Assembly (NCBI GenBank): GCA_037447655.1
Contig: JBBHKE010001156.1
Location: 16,811 to 80,810 of the forward strand
Length of the DNA: 64,000 nucleotides
Direction: 5' to 3'
Source of the DNA: Zygnema cylindricum
Taxonomy: Eukaryota; Streptophyta; Zygnematophyceae; Zygnematales; Zygnemataceae
Made by a program: the position numbers and the translations under genes. Positions 43,563 to 55,229 of the stretch are shown here, piece by piece; position 1 is the stretch's first letter, and each line of letters begins with the position of its first letter. Under the pieces are notes generated by a model. It did not search any database and was not told where the DNA came from. It was given only the letters and a program-made list of their open reading frames with translations.

Positions 43563-44567
43563 CTCTCCCTCTCCCTCTCCCTCCCTCTCTCTCTCCCCCC
43601 CCTCTCTCTGCCTCTCACTCTCCCTTTCCCACTCCCTCTCCCTCTCTCTCTCCCTCTCTCTCTCCCTCTCCCTCTCTCTCTCTCCCTCTCCCCCTCTCTC
43701 TCTCTCTCTCCCTCTCTCTCTCTCCCCCCTCCTCTCCCCCCTCTCCCCCCCCTCTATCCCCCCTCTCTCTCTCTCTCCCACCCCCCTCTCTCCCTCTCTC
43801 TCTCCCCCCCCTCTCTCTCTCTCCCCCCTCTCTCTCTCTCCCCCTTATCTCCCTCTCTCCTCCCTCTCCCTCTATTACTCTTTTCACTCCATCGCTCCTC
43901 TATCTCCCTCTTTACCCTCTCTCTCTCCCTCTCTATTCTTCTCTTCACTTCATCGCTCCTTTATCTCGCTCTCTACCCTCTCTCTCCCTCTCTCTTCTTC
44001 TCTCTTCTCTCTACTTCTCTCCTCCCTCTCTCTCTTTTCTCTCCCTCCCACTCTCCCTCTCTCCCTCTCTCTCCGACTCCTATGCCCCTTTCTCTCCCAT
44101 TCTCTCTCATTCTCTGGCTCTCTCTCACTTCTCCCTCTCTCTCCGTTTCTCTCTCTTTCTCTTTCTTTCTCTCTTCTCCCTCTCTCTCCTTCTCTCTCTC
44201 CATCGCCCTCTCCCTCTACCTCTTTCTCCTTCTTTCTCTATTGCACTCCTGTCTCCCCCCTCTCTCCCTTTCTCTTTCTTTCTCTCTCCCTCTTCTCTAT
44301 CCCCCTCTCCCTCTCTCCCTCTCCCTCTATCCCTTTTTCTCTCTCTCCCTCTCTCCCCCTCCCTCTCTCTCCCCCTCTCGCTCTCTTTCCCTCTCTCCCC
44401 CTCGCGCTCCCTCACCCCCTCTCTCGCTCCTTTTTTCTCTCTTTCTTTATATATCTTTCTCTCTATTGCATTCCCTCTCTCCCTCTCCTTTCTCTTTTTC
44501 CTTTTTGTTAAATCAGGCACATATTTTCGACGAAGTTTCTACCAAGATAAGAAAAAGATGTGGTTAA
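41673..44567 (+). CDS. VAMP72: VAMP72-type longin R-SNARE
   Basis: This is a vesicle-anchored SNARE for fusion with plasma membrane or endosomes. Exons: 41,673 (or earlier)-41,853, 42,403-42,535, 42,795-42,915, 43,068-43,130 and 44,517-44,567; all visible junctions are GT-AG with matching phases. The longin domain opens SFAYCLVARGLSVLAEFP and includes CLENLPASGHKYAF and YLAVVDKGL then VAFAFLETVKGEF. The SNARE motif has KIQTQVEEVKGVMSQNIQKA and LQRGEKMENL, with the zero-layer Arg in QRGEK. The initiator exon was not found. The last exon ends TKIRKRCG-stop, before the membrane anchor. A hydrophobic run (IVLLIVWILALLFGYYL) and the family's MWL word exist just downstream but in the other frames, so the 3' end is frameshifted or mis-assembled. 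Streptophyte VAMP72 is the best match; a general VAMP7 is the alternative. Confidence 0.9.
41854..41950 (+). repeat. G-rich intron start
   Basis: Directly after the GTGAGT donor the intron is nearly pure (GGGAGG)n/G-runs for about 90 bp, with potential to form G-quadruplexes in the pre-mRNA. Confidence 0.85.
43485..44510 (+). repeat. 1-kb CT-rich intron of the SNARE gene
   Basis: It starts with about 60 bp of pure (CT)n and continues as interrupted CTCTCC/CCCCTC sequence to the splice acceptor at 44,516. Long open frames on both strands here are artefacts of composition. Confidence 0.95.
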
Positions 44568-45136
44568 TGAGATCGTTTTGCTTATTGTTTGGATTTTAGC
44601 TTTGTTATTTGGATATTATTTGTCATGGACTCACTTGTTCCTCGTAAATTTTAGTAATGCGGTTTTCTTCTTTTATTTCTTGCCATAGAAATAGCACTTG
44701 TCATACCAACTTTCGATACTCTATTTGTATAAGGATTAGATTATTATACTTTCCTTTAGTATTAAGTTTTATATTTCATATAGTAGTTAGCCGTGTTTTG
44801 TAGTTTCCCTATTGAATAAGTTGAGCTTTCGAGGGTTGGAATTATAGTTTATCTTTTATTTTTTTCTTTATTTAGTATTTTCATTTAAGTTTTAGCTTTT
44901 AAAGTTTTATTTTTTTAGTTTCTTATCTGTACTGATTAATCCTTGAATTGTTGACATAAAGTTTTTGAACGACATTGTTGCTTTGTTACTTTCGTTTTTT
45001 TTCTTAATTGTTGAGTTTGTAAGTTTCCCAAACATTTTGTTAATCTTTGACAATTTGTGTTTTCCTTATTAAATCTTGAAAATTTTATTTGTCAAACACA
45101 AGGGTTGGGGGAGAGGGAGAACGTTGGAGAGGGAGA
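44568..45136. other. 3' flank of the SNARE gene
   Basis: AT-rich sequence likely holding the 3' UTR. Contains the out-of-frame hydrophobic anchor (to about 44,640). No other gene is visible. Confidence 0.5.
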
Positions 45137-45138
45137 TG

Positions 45139-45178
<40 letters not shown>

Positions 45179-45235
45179 CCCCCCCCCCTCCCTCCCTTCC
45201 CCCCTCCCTCCTCCCCCCCTCCCCTCCCTCCTAGC
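45137..45235 (+). repeat. (CT)n/(C)n microsatellite
   Basis: About 35 bp of pure CT followed by C-rich CCCTCC repeats. Confidence 0.95.
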
Positions 45236-45419
45236 GTCCACGTGTATCCCTTTCCCCTTTAGAGTGCCCTCCTGCCCACGAGCCAACATCTCCTTCCCTT
45301 CATATATTGTCTCAAGGGAGAGGAAGAATAAAGAAGAAGTAGGAGTGAGTTAAGAAATAATGTTAAAACAAGAAACATAAATGATTACAATGTCATTCAA
45401 TTATAAGACAATCTAATGG

Positions 45420-45640
45420 TTTAGCGACAAGTGATCCTGCATTAAGCTGGTTTATCGCCAAAGGCTCAATTTTTTTTGATGGTGTAGCGGCGGGCTATTT
45501 CGTCGTTGGTGTAGCGACAAGGTTCACTTGTCGCTGGTTTAGCGGCGAGGCTCGCTTGGGTTAGTGACAACACTCACTACCGTCCCTAGATGACGAGCCT
45601 CTGGTGACGCTCATGGCGATTCAGTGACGAGACTTCGTCG
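45420..45640. repeat. Subterminal GCGAC repeats without a transposase
   Basis: Repeated TTTAGCGACAAG, TAGCGGCG, TCGTCGTTGG and GCGACAAGGTTCACTTGTCG motifs resemble the pogo-associated arrays, with units here including the word GTTTAGCG. Probably a solo end or short non-autonomous copy. Confidence 0.5.
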
Positions 45641-45923
45641 TTCCCAGTTGAGCATCAACACCAGCTTATCACTCAATACTAGTTTGGTATTGAGACATTG
45701 TCGTCGGTGAAACAACCATGAGGCGCTCAACCCTATAACATAAAGGATGCACATTGTGAGTGAGTGGGAGAGGGATTTAGCATGGGGAGTGGGTGAGGGG
45801 GGGGGCATTTTGAGAGAGAGAGGGTTAGAGATAGACTGTGAGAGAAAAGTGGAGAGAGAGGGAATGGGGGAGTGGAGAGTACATGGGTGACTTACAAACA
45901 CTGTCATGTCGTATCGCGTCGGT

Positions 45924-46000
45924 CACATTTAATCGCATTTAATCACATTTGAACCGCATTTAATCGCATTTGAATCGCATTTAATCGCACTTACTCACAT
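45924..46000. repeat. Short tandem repeat (AATCGCATTT)n
   Basis: About seven units of 10-12 bp with variants such as AATCACATTT and GAACCGCATTT. Confidence 0.85.
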
Positions 46001-47302
46001 GAAAACGGTCCTTTAAGACCAACGCCTCACTAATTTAAGTTTTAGTACGATTCGGTGGTCGCAGGTTGTACAGATAGGAGTCCGTGGGCGAAATTGTCAA
46101 GCGTCATGAAACCCGCGAACAAGATTTGGGTTCGTACGTCAATTCGTTAGGCGCCGGACTTTCCGCGAACAAATTTAAGTACGTACGATTGGCGAACCGA
46201 AACGCCAACTTGGAAAGATGTCCGGACCAGCGCGAATTCGAATGCGCATATACAGCCACAAAGGATGCACACGAACGGACGATTAAGATTAGAACCGCGC
46301 GCGGCTACACTGATTGGTCCATTTTAAGTTGGAGGTCTCACGCATTCACATGTAGCGTGGGAAGGGTTTTTATCCTTAGGCTGTAGATTTTGTAACACAA
46401 GGCATACGATTCTGGTCGTCTATTGGCCAGAATCCAAACTAGGCGCAGATGACTAAATATAACACATGTATTTACAGTAGGTTAGTCGCTCAGCTGTAGA
46501 CTTTGTACTTGGTGAATTTTTCTTGAATTTTGTGCTCACAATTTGAAGAGCACAAGAATTCTTATGGAGGATTTGACCTTTGCTTTCAATATTTTCTTTT
46601 GAAATTGTCCGGATAGTTTCAGTAGCTACTTTTCTTGCCATTAAGCGTTCTGCTGCCTAGCTCTTACTTTCTTTCTCTATAAATCTGCCTTGTAATATAA
46701 TCTACACGGCTCATGCCGAGGCCTATCCGTTTCCCTTCACTTCTTCTCACGTTCTATCAAAGGGATTGTTGCTCAGCCTTCTCTCTCATGCTCTTGCTGA
46801 GCCTTGGATTGTGATTGGACAGTTTTGGTTTGCTTGTGTAGTTTGCTTGGTGATAGAGAATTAGGGTAAACTCTTTTTATTTGGTTTGTGTGCGGCTAAA
46901 TCTGGTTATCTCAGATCTGCGAGTAATTTATTGCATTTACAGTTTATGTATTTGACATTTAGGTTAGATCTTCATTCAATCAAACTTCTGTGAGGAATAT
47001 ACCCTGACCAAGGAGGCTAGTAGCTATCCTTTGGCTTACTAGCTCTCTCTCTCTCACCCTACCTTTACTTTTCTTGTGATATACTTGTTTGTTGTTTGCG
47101 GTCTGTACAGGTTTGTGTCGTAGATTTTCGGATATGTTCATGATTTTCTATCTTCTTTCATTATCATTTATCTTGCAGCTGATTGTGGTGCATGTTTACC
47201 ATCTCCTTTGTCTCATGCACGATAAGACCAAAAGTTTAGAGGTAGAGGGAGAGGCATAAAAGAAACCTCACCAACCGGACTAAGAATTTGATGTAGCACC
47301 GA
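46001..47302. other. Unassigned region
   Basis: A plus-strand frame at 46,084-46,386 and a minus-strand one at 46,641-46,453 have no recognisable domain. Pyrimidine-rich leader-like sequence with CTATAAATC at about 46,677 might be an LTR or promoter; no matching copy lies in the window. Confidence 0.35.
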
Positions 47303-47864
47303 CTACCCACTCCTCTTACATCCATCCCAGCTAGCGTTTTTCTCTTTTAGACAACTCTCACGTGAGCTTTTGCCACGGTGCGTCGAAGCACTCTCATTTT
47401 TCTTCTTGAGCCGCCAATTGCCAGGTGGTTCTTTTTTTCCAGTGGTGGCAGAGGCATTATCACCGCCTGAACCCTTGGAATTTCTCATAAGAATGCGCGT
47501 CGCACTTCAAGATTGCAAAATTGATGCAATACCAGGATATGGGCCTCTTGGGCCGCCTCTAGCTCGCGAGTCCGGTGAGCTCGTCTGAGATGGGTGAAGA
47601 GTCGGGGGTCCCAACGGTGACAGTGTCGAAGCAATTTGGGAACATTAATCACAAACCTATTCCCTTCCCGAATAATCCACATGCATTGCTTGTCGTCGCA
47701 ATTGAAATAATGGGTGCACGCAAACGTTGACCCTCGGTCTTCCAACGGAATGAACAACCAAGTCAGATGTGTAGGGACATCGAGAGGAACATCAAGGATT
47801 TCTAGCGCGCGGTTTCTCCTCGGGTCAATGGGGCGATGCCCTCCATACATCTAATGCTCCGGTG

Positions 47865-49899
47865 TGTTGTTCTACAACCACTAGAGCAAGTGGAGCAGCA
47901 GAATAAGTAGTCGAAGTAGACATAATTCACCACAGAAGCTTACCAAGAATCCTATCAAACAGCTGCTTTCTACAGCTCAATAAAGTTGACACAAAGGTCC
48001 AAACTGCTTCAAACTATACCACGGCATAGTGTATCTCAAAGTCTGACAACTCCCAAAGTTTAAGCACAATTGATCTAACATACACTAAGATATGCAACTC
48101 ACAAGTTTCCCAAAAACATTTTGCAGATAACACAGTGTGGAAGTCTGGATACATAACATGTTCTTCGTCCTAAGTCTTTTACTCTTCACTCAATTGTCAT
48201 ACTACATAGTGTTGTACCGCTGATGTAAGTGTTTTTAAAAGATAGGTCCAGAAGAACTAAACTGCCACTAAGGTCTAAGTGCTCCTAATCACGCTAAAAT
48301 TAATATATCACTGTACAGTAAATATTTCTGAGAATCCTATACAGGTGATTTGTTCAAATACTTGTCACCTGGCTTACTGACAATTGTCTGGGTTCGCATG
48401 GGTTCGTCCATCTGACTGTTGCAAAACATCTGTCAGCAAGTCACTTGATTATTCTCTTATGAATCTCTTCGGTTGACTTGATTCATATCAACCGTAGCAG
48501 CGCAGTCTGATTCCTGATCGGAATCAAATATTCCCAGCTTCGTAGCAGTTGCGCTGTCCCATAAAAAAAATAGCCGCAGCTGCGTTTGTCTTATTGCGTA
48601 GCAACTGCGTTGTCCTGTACCAGAATATCCGCAGCTGCATTTTTTTCGTTGTGTCGCAAGTTGCCTTTGTCCGTACGGACTATATCAAAAATAATCGCAG
48701 TTGCGTTTGTTGAAGCTTTGAGACCTCCATTAGTCCTCAAAATGGACAGCTTCCAAGAAGCCTCTAGGATAACCCTGACCCCTTTGTGTTTCTGACAGAA
48801 CCACTGCCACCCTAGCAGACAAAAAATCTGACCACCTTCACCTCTGTGAAGGCAAGACTCCCCTGAGTCGATAGCAAAGAGAATCTCTAAATTTGCTCCC
48901 TTGAGCATTAAGTTATGGAGGGTCAAAGTTGACCTTTTGTACAAAAGCTCTTTCGGAGAGAGGGTCATATCTACTAATTTTTCTAAGTCCTATCTCTCTC
49001 ACAGACTCTATCTACTGACGTACGGAGCCAATCATATTAAACTTCCGTACACAAAAGTACAACTTCCGGTGTACTTTCAGTACGGATATTGTACGAAATG
49101 GCCTAAAAGTCGACACATGTCATATCCGGATTTGGTCCGGTAATTCCCGGAGATGCCGGGATCCAACGCAATTTTGCCACGTGTCATCCGATGTTGCGAT
49201 GACCACAAACAGCCGAGATTCTCTTCCGCGATCTCGAATTTTTTCCCGGCCGTCCGATTGAATGCAAATTTAATGAGCGTCATAAATACTGCGGTATTTT
49301 TTGTAGAGAAGCAAATGCGGCGGTACCGTTTTATCCGTGCGTATCCGTACTTCATAGCGACTCATGCATTCCGTAAGCCGTTCCTTCAATGAAATATCCC
49401 TGTTATGATTAAATAAATATCAAACCAATAGCCCGAATCATTAGCTCTAGACTAGGATAAGATTCTGTCTGCGGTACCTAGCGGCAGTACCAATCAAATC
49501 TTGGTTGCATCACTAATCCTTTTAGTAAATAAAATACCATTCAATAAATCAACTAATCTATTTCCCGTAAAGCTCTAGATAGCTTAGGTAACCATGGCTC
49601 TAGCTTCCTCTCCAACTTCCTAGTGACTGCGACAAGTGTGGGAGTTGGAGAGAGAAGTTAGAGATAGACTGCCTCGGCTTCTTTCTGTATTTCTATTTAG
49701 ACCTACAAAATACTTAAAAAAAGGACCATCAATTTCTACACTTGTTCCATCTGCGTCGCAGCTGCGTTGTTCCAATGCTGATGTCGGTGACATTAAAAAA
49801 AAACCTGCACTGTGCTTCAAATGACGACGCGTGTCCTTATAGATCTATTTTTTCGCTGTCCTATAAATTTCATGAGACTTAAAGCTTTGCAAAACAACA
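47865..49899 (-). mobile_element. Solo LTR, family B, interrupted
   Basis: It starts TGTTGTTCTACAACCAC and ends AAAACAACA, matching the LTRs of element B. Flanks CGGTG (47,860-47,864) and CGGTC (49,900-49,904) agree at four of five bases. It is interrupted by a family-A solo LTR (48,711-49,740). Confidence 0.82.
48711..49740 (-). mobile_element. Solo LTR, family A, nested
   Basis: It runs from TGAAGCTTTGAGACCTCC to CAATTTCTACA and parallels the solo LTR at 30,711. Flanks TTTGT and CTTGT agree at four of five bases. About 100 bp of the host B LTR seems missing at the insertion point compared with the B element's LTR. Confidence 0.82.
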
Positions 49900-50639
49900 C
49901 GGTCAATCCTCCACTAAATTTTTTTCGCCTGCATGTGGCAACAAGCTATTGATAGCCTTTTACCCGATGGGAGGCGGAAAATACCAATCCGGTTCCTCCA
50001 CTCGGTTTTTAGTTTGAGGCACGGGCCCCATTTTACCCAAAGTAGCCACCATGAGGGCTCTCTCTATGTTCGGTGAAGAGGGTGCCGCCAACACCTCATC
50101 ATCGCTCATATAATAGTCCTCTCTCCGTCCTTTGGAGCTTTCCATCTTTGTTCGTCCTTGATTGTGGCGTCTCCCGTCCTGTTTGGTGACGGGAATGTCA
50201 GTTGGATAAAATTCTTCAGGGTATACGCTTCCGCGGTTGGTTCTTCCACATCAATGATGCTTTTGTTGGTCTCGGATGAGGAGGGGATGTAATCCTTGTC
50301 CATCTCATGGCTCTCTTGAACTTTCCATTTGTGACCGCCATTTCCCACTTTAACCAAACTGTTGCCTCATTTTCCCCTCCTACCTCGTCCATTGCCTCTT
50401 TTTCCCCTCTGACCTTACCTAATGCAAACTTTTCAACTCCTAACTTAGTCTATGCCTCCTTTTCCACCAAGATTTGATCTTGGTCCTACACGGTCAACGC
50501 CAACCAAACAGCCGTCCGCCTTATCCGCCCAATCGTAGAAGAAATCGTAGAAAAATCGATACATACAAAGGGTGTGATAGCTATAAAAACATTAACGTTG
50601 CGGCAAATTCATTTAACTAAACTAACTAACGAATTAGGC

Positions 50640-50970
50640 GCATGTAAATCAACGAAATGCATAGACGCAAATCTGACCATGTAAAATACCTTGATCGAAC
50701 GGTCGACGTTGTAGCCACCAACCCGGAATGGACTTTTGAAGGGTTTCAAAGAAAATGTCACGCAATGTCATGTGGCAAAATATCACTGGACACCAGAGAT
50801 GACGGGAGGAGGATCCATGGATCCCGAGCTGATAGGTGTCACATGGAAGGCCATGTCGTACAATGGTCGTACAAGAAGTACATTGGCCATTGTACCTTCT
50901 TGTACTATACAATCTTTTTTTTTGGTCCAACGTGTAATCCTATTATTGGTCCAGGGTGCAGTAGTAGATA
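50640..50970. mobile_element. Diverged LTR fragment next to element B
   Basis: GTCGTACAATGGTCGTACAA, AGTACATTGGCCATTGTACC and the GGTGTCACATGG context parallel the middle part of the A and D LTRs. Borders cannot be set. Confidence 0.4.
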
Positions 50971-50975
50971 GCTAT

Positions 50976-51892
50976 TGTTGTTCTACAACCACCGGTGTAG
51001 GTGGAGGAGTAGAAGTAGTAGTAGAAGTAGACATGATACACTCTCAGAAGCTATCAAGAATCCTACCAAAGAGCTGTTTACAAGTGCCCACCAAAACTTA
51101 TACAAGCATCCAAACTTCACAAAGCTCTATCAGAATATAGAGCAGCGTAAACTCTGACAACTCCCAAAGTTTGAGTATAATTGACTTGACAACACTCAAC
51201 ATATAATACTCAGAAGTTTCCCAAAAACTGTTTGTAGCTTTACTACTTGGAAGTCTGGATACATAAAATGCTCTAAGTCCTAAGTCTTATACTCTCGGTG
51301 TTGTACAACCGATACAAGTGTACCTACAAGGTACGTCCAAAATTAACCCACCTATTGAGATCTACGTGTTCCTAATCCTGCCAACCCAATCTATCATCGT
51401 ACAGTCAATATCACTCAGAATCTAAATTAAGTGACTGTACAAATACTTGTCGGCTAAGTCACTTGTGATACTTTTATGAATTGCGTCCGTTGACTTGATT
51501 CATATCAATCGCAGCTGCATTGTCCTATACCGAATCACATTCATATCACCCGCGGCTGCAATGTCCCGTACGAAATCATATCCAAGATAACAGCAGCAGC
51601 GTTGTCTGTACGGATCATATCCAAAATAAACGCAGCTGCGTTGTCCTGTTTGTGTCGCAGCTGCGCTTAACTGTCTGCGCCGCAACGTCGGTGATGCGCT
51701 GCTTTGTCTGCATAGCAGCTACGGTGCTGCGTTGCTCTGTCTGCATAGCAGCTGCGCTGTTCCATCTGCGTCGCAATTGCGTTGTCCTCTACTCCTCTCA
51801 AGTGATGACGCATGCCTTTGTGAAAACTACAAATTATTACCTTTCTGCCGTCACACTAATTTATTGAGACTAAAAGTTTTCCAAAATCAACA
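50976..51892 (-). repeat. Element B 3' LTR
   Basis: 917 bp, TGTTG...ATCAACA on the plus strand. Contains direct-repeat words CGCAGCTGCG(T/C)TGTCC (about 51,500-51,790). It is preceded on the element strand by the polypurine tract AGGGGAG (51,893-51,899). Confidence 0.9.
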
Positions 51893-52096
51893 CTCCCCTA
51901 AAGCTTTGGACTTAGTGTATGAGCGCAGCTGCGATGTCAAAGCCGCGCAGCTGCGATGTCACACTTAGCGCAGTATGGCAGCATAGCAGCGCAGCATGGC
52001 AACACAGCAAAGCAGAATATCAACTAGTCACCTAGTCCCGCTACACCGTTATTGTGGACTAGCGCAGCATGATAATATCGCAGTGTAGCAACTCAG

Positions 52097-52770
52097 CTAG
52101 TCACCCAATCCTACTATATCTCTACAATACTTCAGCTTTGGAGCAGGAAGAGCTTCAGTAAGCATATCAACAATCATTCTTGCGTCTGCCTCATAGCATA
52201 ATTTAATCACCCTAGAGAACATTTTTTCTCTTACAAAGTGTAATCTTACATCTATGTGCTTACTTTTGAAGTGATGACTTGGGTTAGAGGCAATAGCAGT
52301 AGCAGCTTGGTTATGACACCAGATAACCTGTGGACTAACCTGCATGTATACTAGTTCTTGTAACGTGGATTTTACCCATAAGAGTTCTTTGAGGGCCGAG
52401 CTCGCTGCCATATATTATGACTCCATTATCGACTGTGCTGTAACCTTTTAAAGTTTGCTGCTCCAGCAGCAAGTCTTGTTCTCAATTTGTAAAATGAATC
52501 CCGTGGTGGATTTCCTGCTTAACATATCACCGTAGGTTGCATCACTCCACGTTCACAATTTTACTTCTCCTCCGCTTAGTATGAGTTTGAGGTCTTTGGT
52601 TCCTGCCAAATATCTTAAGACTCTCCTTGCTGCATCAAAATCAGATTTTCTCGGATTCTCTAGACTTCTGCTCAGTACCCCAACTGCTGCAGCAATGTCA
52701 AGACGGGTACAATTCATGAAACATATTAAGCTTCCCACTATCTGTCTGTAAATTATTAGTGTCATAGGAT
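52097..52770 (-). pseudogene. Element B RNase H and RT C-terminal region
   Basis: IVGSLICFMNCTRLDIAAAV and LRYLAGTKDLKL are the RT-to-RNase H connection. RNase H reads ALKELLWVKSTLQEL, CHNQAATAIA, HHFKSKHIDVRLHF and ends MIVDMLTEALPAPK. The catalytic Asp of C-D-N-Q is His here. Two or more frame changes separate the pieces. Confidence 0.85.
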
Positions 52771-53690
52771 CATTCTCCCGTGACTCTTAATACTCGCTAA
52801 CAATGACACCAGGTTTTGTCTCTTCTCCCTCTAACTTTTGCCGAAACTCCATTGGAGTTAGACATCCTTTTGCCCCCCGCATTCTGTACTCATATAACAT
52901 GTTTCCAATAGCCTCTTTTTGAGTCAAATTTATTACTTTCTTATTTTTGTCCCTCTCTACCTGGATACCCAAAATATATTTTGCCTCACCGAGGGCTTTC
53001 ATCTCGAACCGTGAATTTAGAGCAGTTTTGATTGTGTTAATTTCTGCCATTGATTTGCTAATTAATAGTAAATCATCTACGTACACCGCAATTTACACTT
53101 TCCCATCTTCACCCTTTAGAACATAGACAGAGTGATTAGAACTTATCTTTTGAAATACTAGGTTAGTTAAGAATTCATCAAGCTTCACATTCCATTGCTT
53201 AGGGGCCTGTTTAAGGCCATACACAAATTTTAACAATTTGCATGCTAGGTGTTCTTTTCCTGGTTCTGCATACATTTCAGGCTGCTGTATGTAAATGGTC
53301 TCCTCTAGTTCTCCATGCAGAAAGGGTGTTTTCACATCCATTTTTAACAATTTGCATACTAGGTGTTCTTTTCCTAGTTCTGAATACATTTCAGGCTGTT
53401 GTATGTAAATGGTCTCCTCTAGTTCTCTATGCAGAAAGGGTGTTTTCACATCCATCTGATGTATTTCGATATCTTCTATAGCAGTTAGGGACAGTAAAAT
53501 CCTAACTGTCGAAAATCTTACAACCGGAGAAAATGTTTGGTCAAAATCAATTCCGTCCTTTTGATTATACCCCTTTGCCACAAGTCAGGCCTTATATCGG
53601 TCAATGGTATTATCATGAATTAACTTCACCTTGTATACCCCTTTGCTGTCGATCGCTTTTAGGTCCGGAGGAAGGTCCACAAGGTGCGAT
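52771..53690 (-). pseudogene. Element B reverse transcriptase with internal duplication
   Basis: AKGYNQKDGIDFDQTFSPVV and VRFSTVRILLSL lead into QMDVKTPFLHRELEETIYIQ. Next, a 38-residue segment is repeated in tandem (VKTPFLHGELEETIYIQQPE...). VYGLKQAPKQWNVKLDEF and YVDDLLLISKS follow, so the YVDD box is intact. The duplication (114 bp, about 53,228-53,455) lies in the fingers/palm region and would probably disrupt folding. Confidence 0.9.
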
Positions 53691-55107
53691 GTCTAAGCTT
53701 CCATGATTGACTTCATTTCATCGTTTGCTGCCTCAATCCAATGGTTCGGCTCAGGTGATGAGATGTCTTCTCGAATGGTTAAAGACTCCCCTGAGGCTCC
53801 CGAGTAGGCAAAGTGAGAAATTGCTTGCAGGCGGCTACTGGATCTTCTTCCATCCGGAAATTCTGAGGTTGATATTGTCGGATCCCTTGCATTGCGCTTG
53901 TTGCGCTTGTTGCAATCAATAGGCAATGATCGCAGTTGGTCCGATTGGAACTGAACTTGTGAAGGAACATGGAGAATTTCAGACTCCCGTGTTTTCACCG
54001 CTGAAGTTCGTATCTGTGGGACAATTTCATGGATGCAATCTAGAATAACAAATTCCTGTACTTTTTGCTGCTTTTCCTGCTCTGTCATTTCAAATAAATC
54101 TATTGAGTCTAGCTCATCCTTAACAATGATGTTTCTCGCTACAAATATTTTCTGCCTTTCAAATACAAAAACTCTATAACCCTTTGAGTAATCATCATAT
54201 CCTAATAGAATACCCGGTAATCCTTTCGGTTCCATCTTCCATCTATCATTAGATGTATCCAAGATAAAACATTTACTACAATTGACTTTGAAATGACTAA
54301 CATTTGGTTTTCTACCTGTCCGGATCTCATAAGGAGTAGTATTTACCGATCTTGATCCTATCCTATTCTTAATATAAACCGCACAATTTAGAGCCTCAGC
54401 CCAGAATTTCGGATCCACATTTTTATCTGCAAAAATTGACCTAGAGCTCTCTATGAGGGTTCTATTTAATCTCTCCGAAACCCCATTTTTTTCCGATGAA
54501 TACGGAACAGTCAAAAGATGACTTATACCTTCATCAATTAAAAAGGTTTCAAATTCCTTCGAAATATATTCCCCACCATTGTCCAATTTGAATTCCAAAA
54601 TCGGTAAGTTATGGAGTTTTTCAACCAATGCTTTACAGTGTTTGAAGTGACCAGACACTTTGTTTTTTTCTTTCATGAAGTAAAATTTTGTAAACCTTGA
54701 AAAATCATCTGTGAAGGTGACCATATATTTCATCCCCCGGCAGATGGTACCTTTGCAAGACCAAAAACATTAGAATGAATTTGCTGTAAGAGTCTAGTTG
54801 AACGATGTTCAAACTCTTTAGGGAATGGAAGTCTGTGGATTTTGTCTAAAGCGCAACCATCACATGTTTTAAACGGCTGATCTGTGATCGATACACCATC
54901 TATTTTCCTAGCAACTACCATTTTTTTAAAACTATGATAATTTACATGGCCTAATCTTTTATGCCATAACTCTTCTGAATGCAAAACAACGGAGTACAAA
55001 ACATCATTCTCCTTGGGATTAGCCATATCCATACAGGTACATTTTGCTACTATCTCTAGTACTTGTAACTGCAACCTTGCCATTCTTTCTAACAATCTCC
55101 GGACCAT
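53691..55107 (-). pseudogene. Element B integrase
   Basis: The GAG-pre-integrase zinc region reads LWHKRLGHVNYHSFKKM and CDGCALDKIHRLPFP. The core has QIHSNVFGLAKV, where the first catalytic Asp is Asn. FTDDFSRFTKFYF, LDNGGEYISKEF (second Asp) and SEKNGVSERLNRTL (catalytic Glu) follow. FWAEALNCAVYIKNR and TPYEIRTGRKPNVSHFKV are typical copia C-terminal blocks. The frame breaks near 54,733. Confidence 0.9.
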
Positions 55108-55229
55108 TTTTCAAATTGACCTCAAAGCCTGTACTCTCTACCAAGGACGTAGAAAACAAATTTTTCTTAAAGTCAGGAAAAAAAAGACATTGTGAAAGGT
55201 CCTTTCAATTGCTTTTCCTTCTACATCAA

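Larger units (their letters stand above)
47303..50357 (-). pseudogene. Unknown ORF family X, copy 3, split by nested solo LTRs
   Basis: The 5' part (50,357-49,905) has an acidic stretch, then SDDEVLAAPSSPNIERALMV and EEPDWYFPPPIG. The 3' part (47,864-47,303) continues GGHRPIDPRRNRALEILDVP, LDVPTHLTWLF, VPKLLRHCHRWDPRLFTHL and a Lys/Ser-rich tail. Block order equals X copies 1 and 2. The intervening 2,035 bp are a family-B solo LTR with CGGT[G/C] duplications. Its neighbours are otherwise unassigned, so here X is not visibly attached to pol. Confidence 0.6.

Noticed and set aside
43485-44567. 360-codon plus-strand frame of Ser/Leu/Pro over the CT-rich tract
   Set aside because: It is translation of microsatellite inside an intron; only its last 17 codons are the real final SNARE exon.
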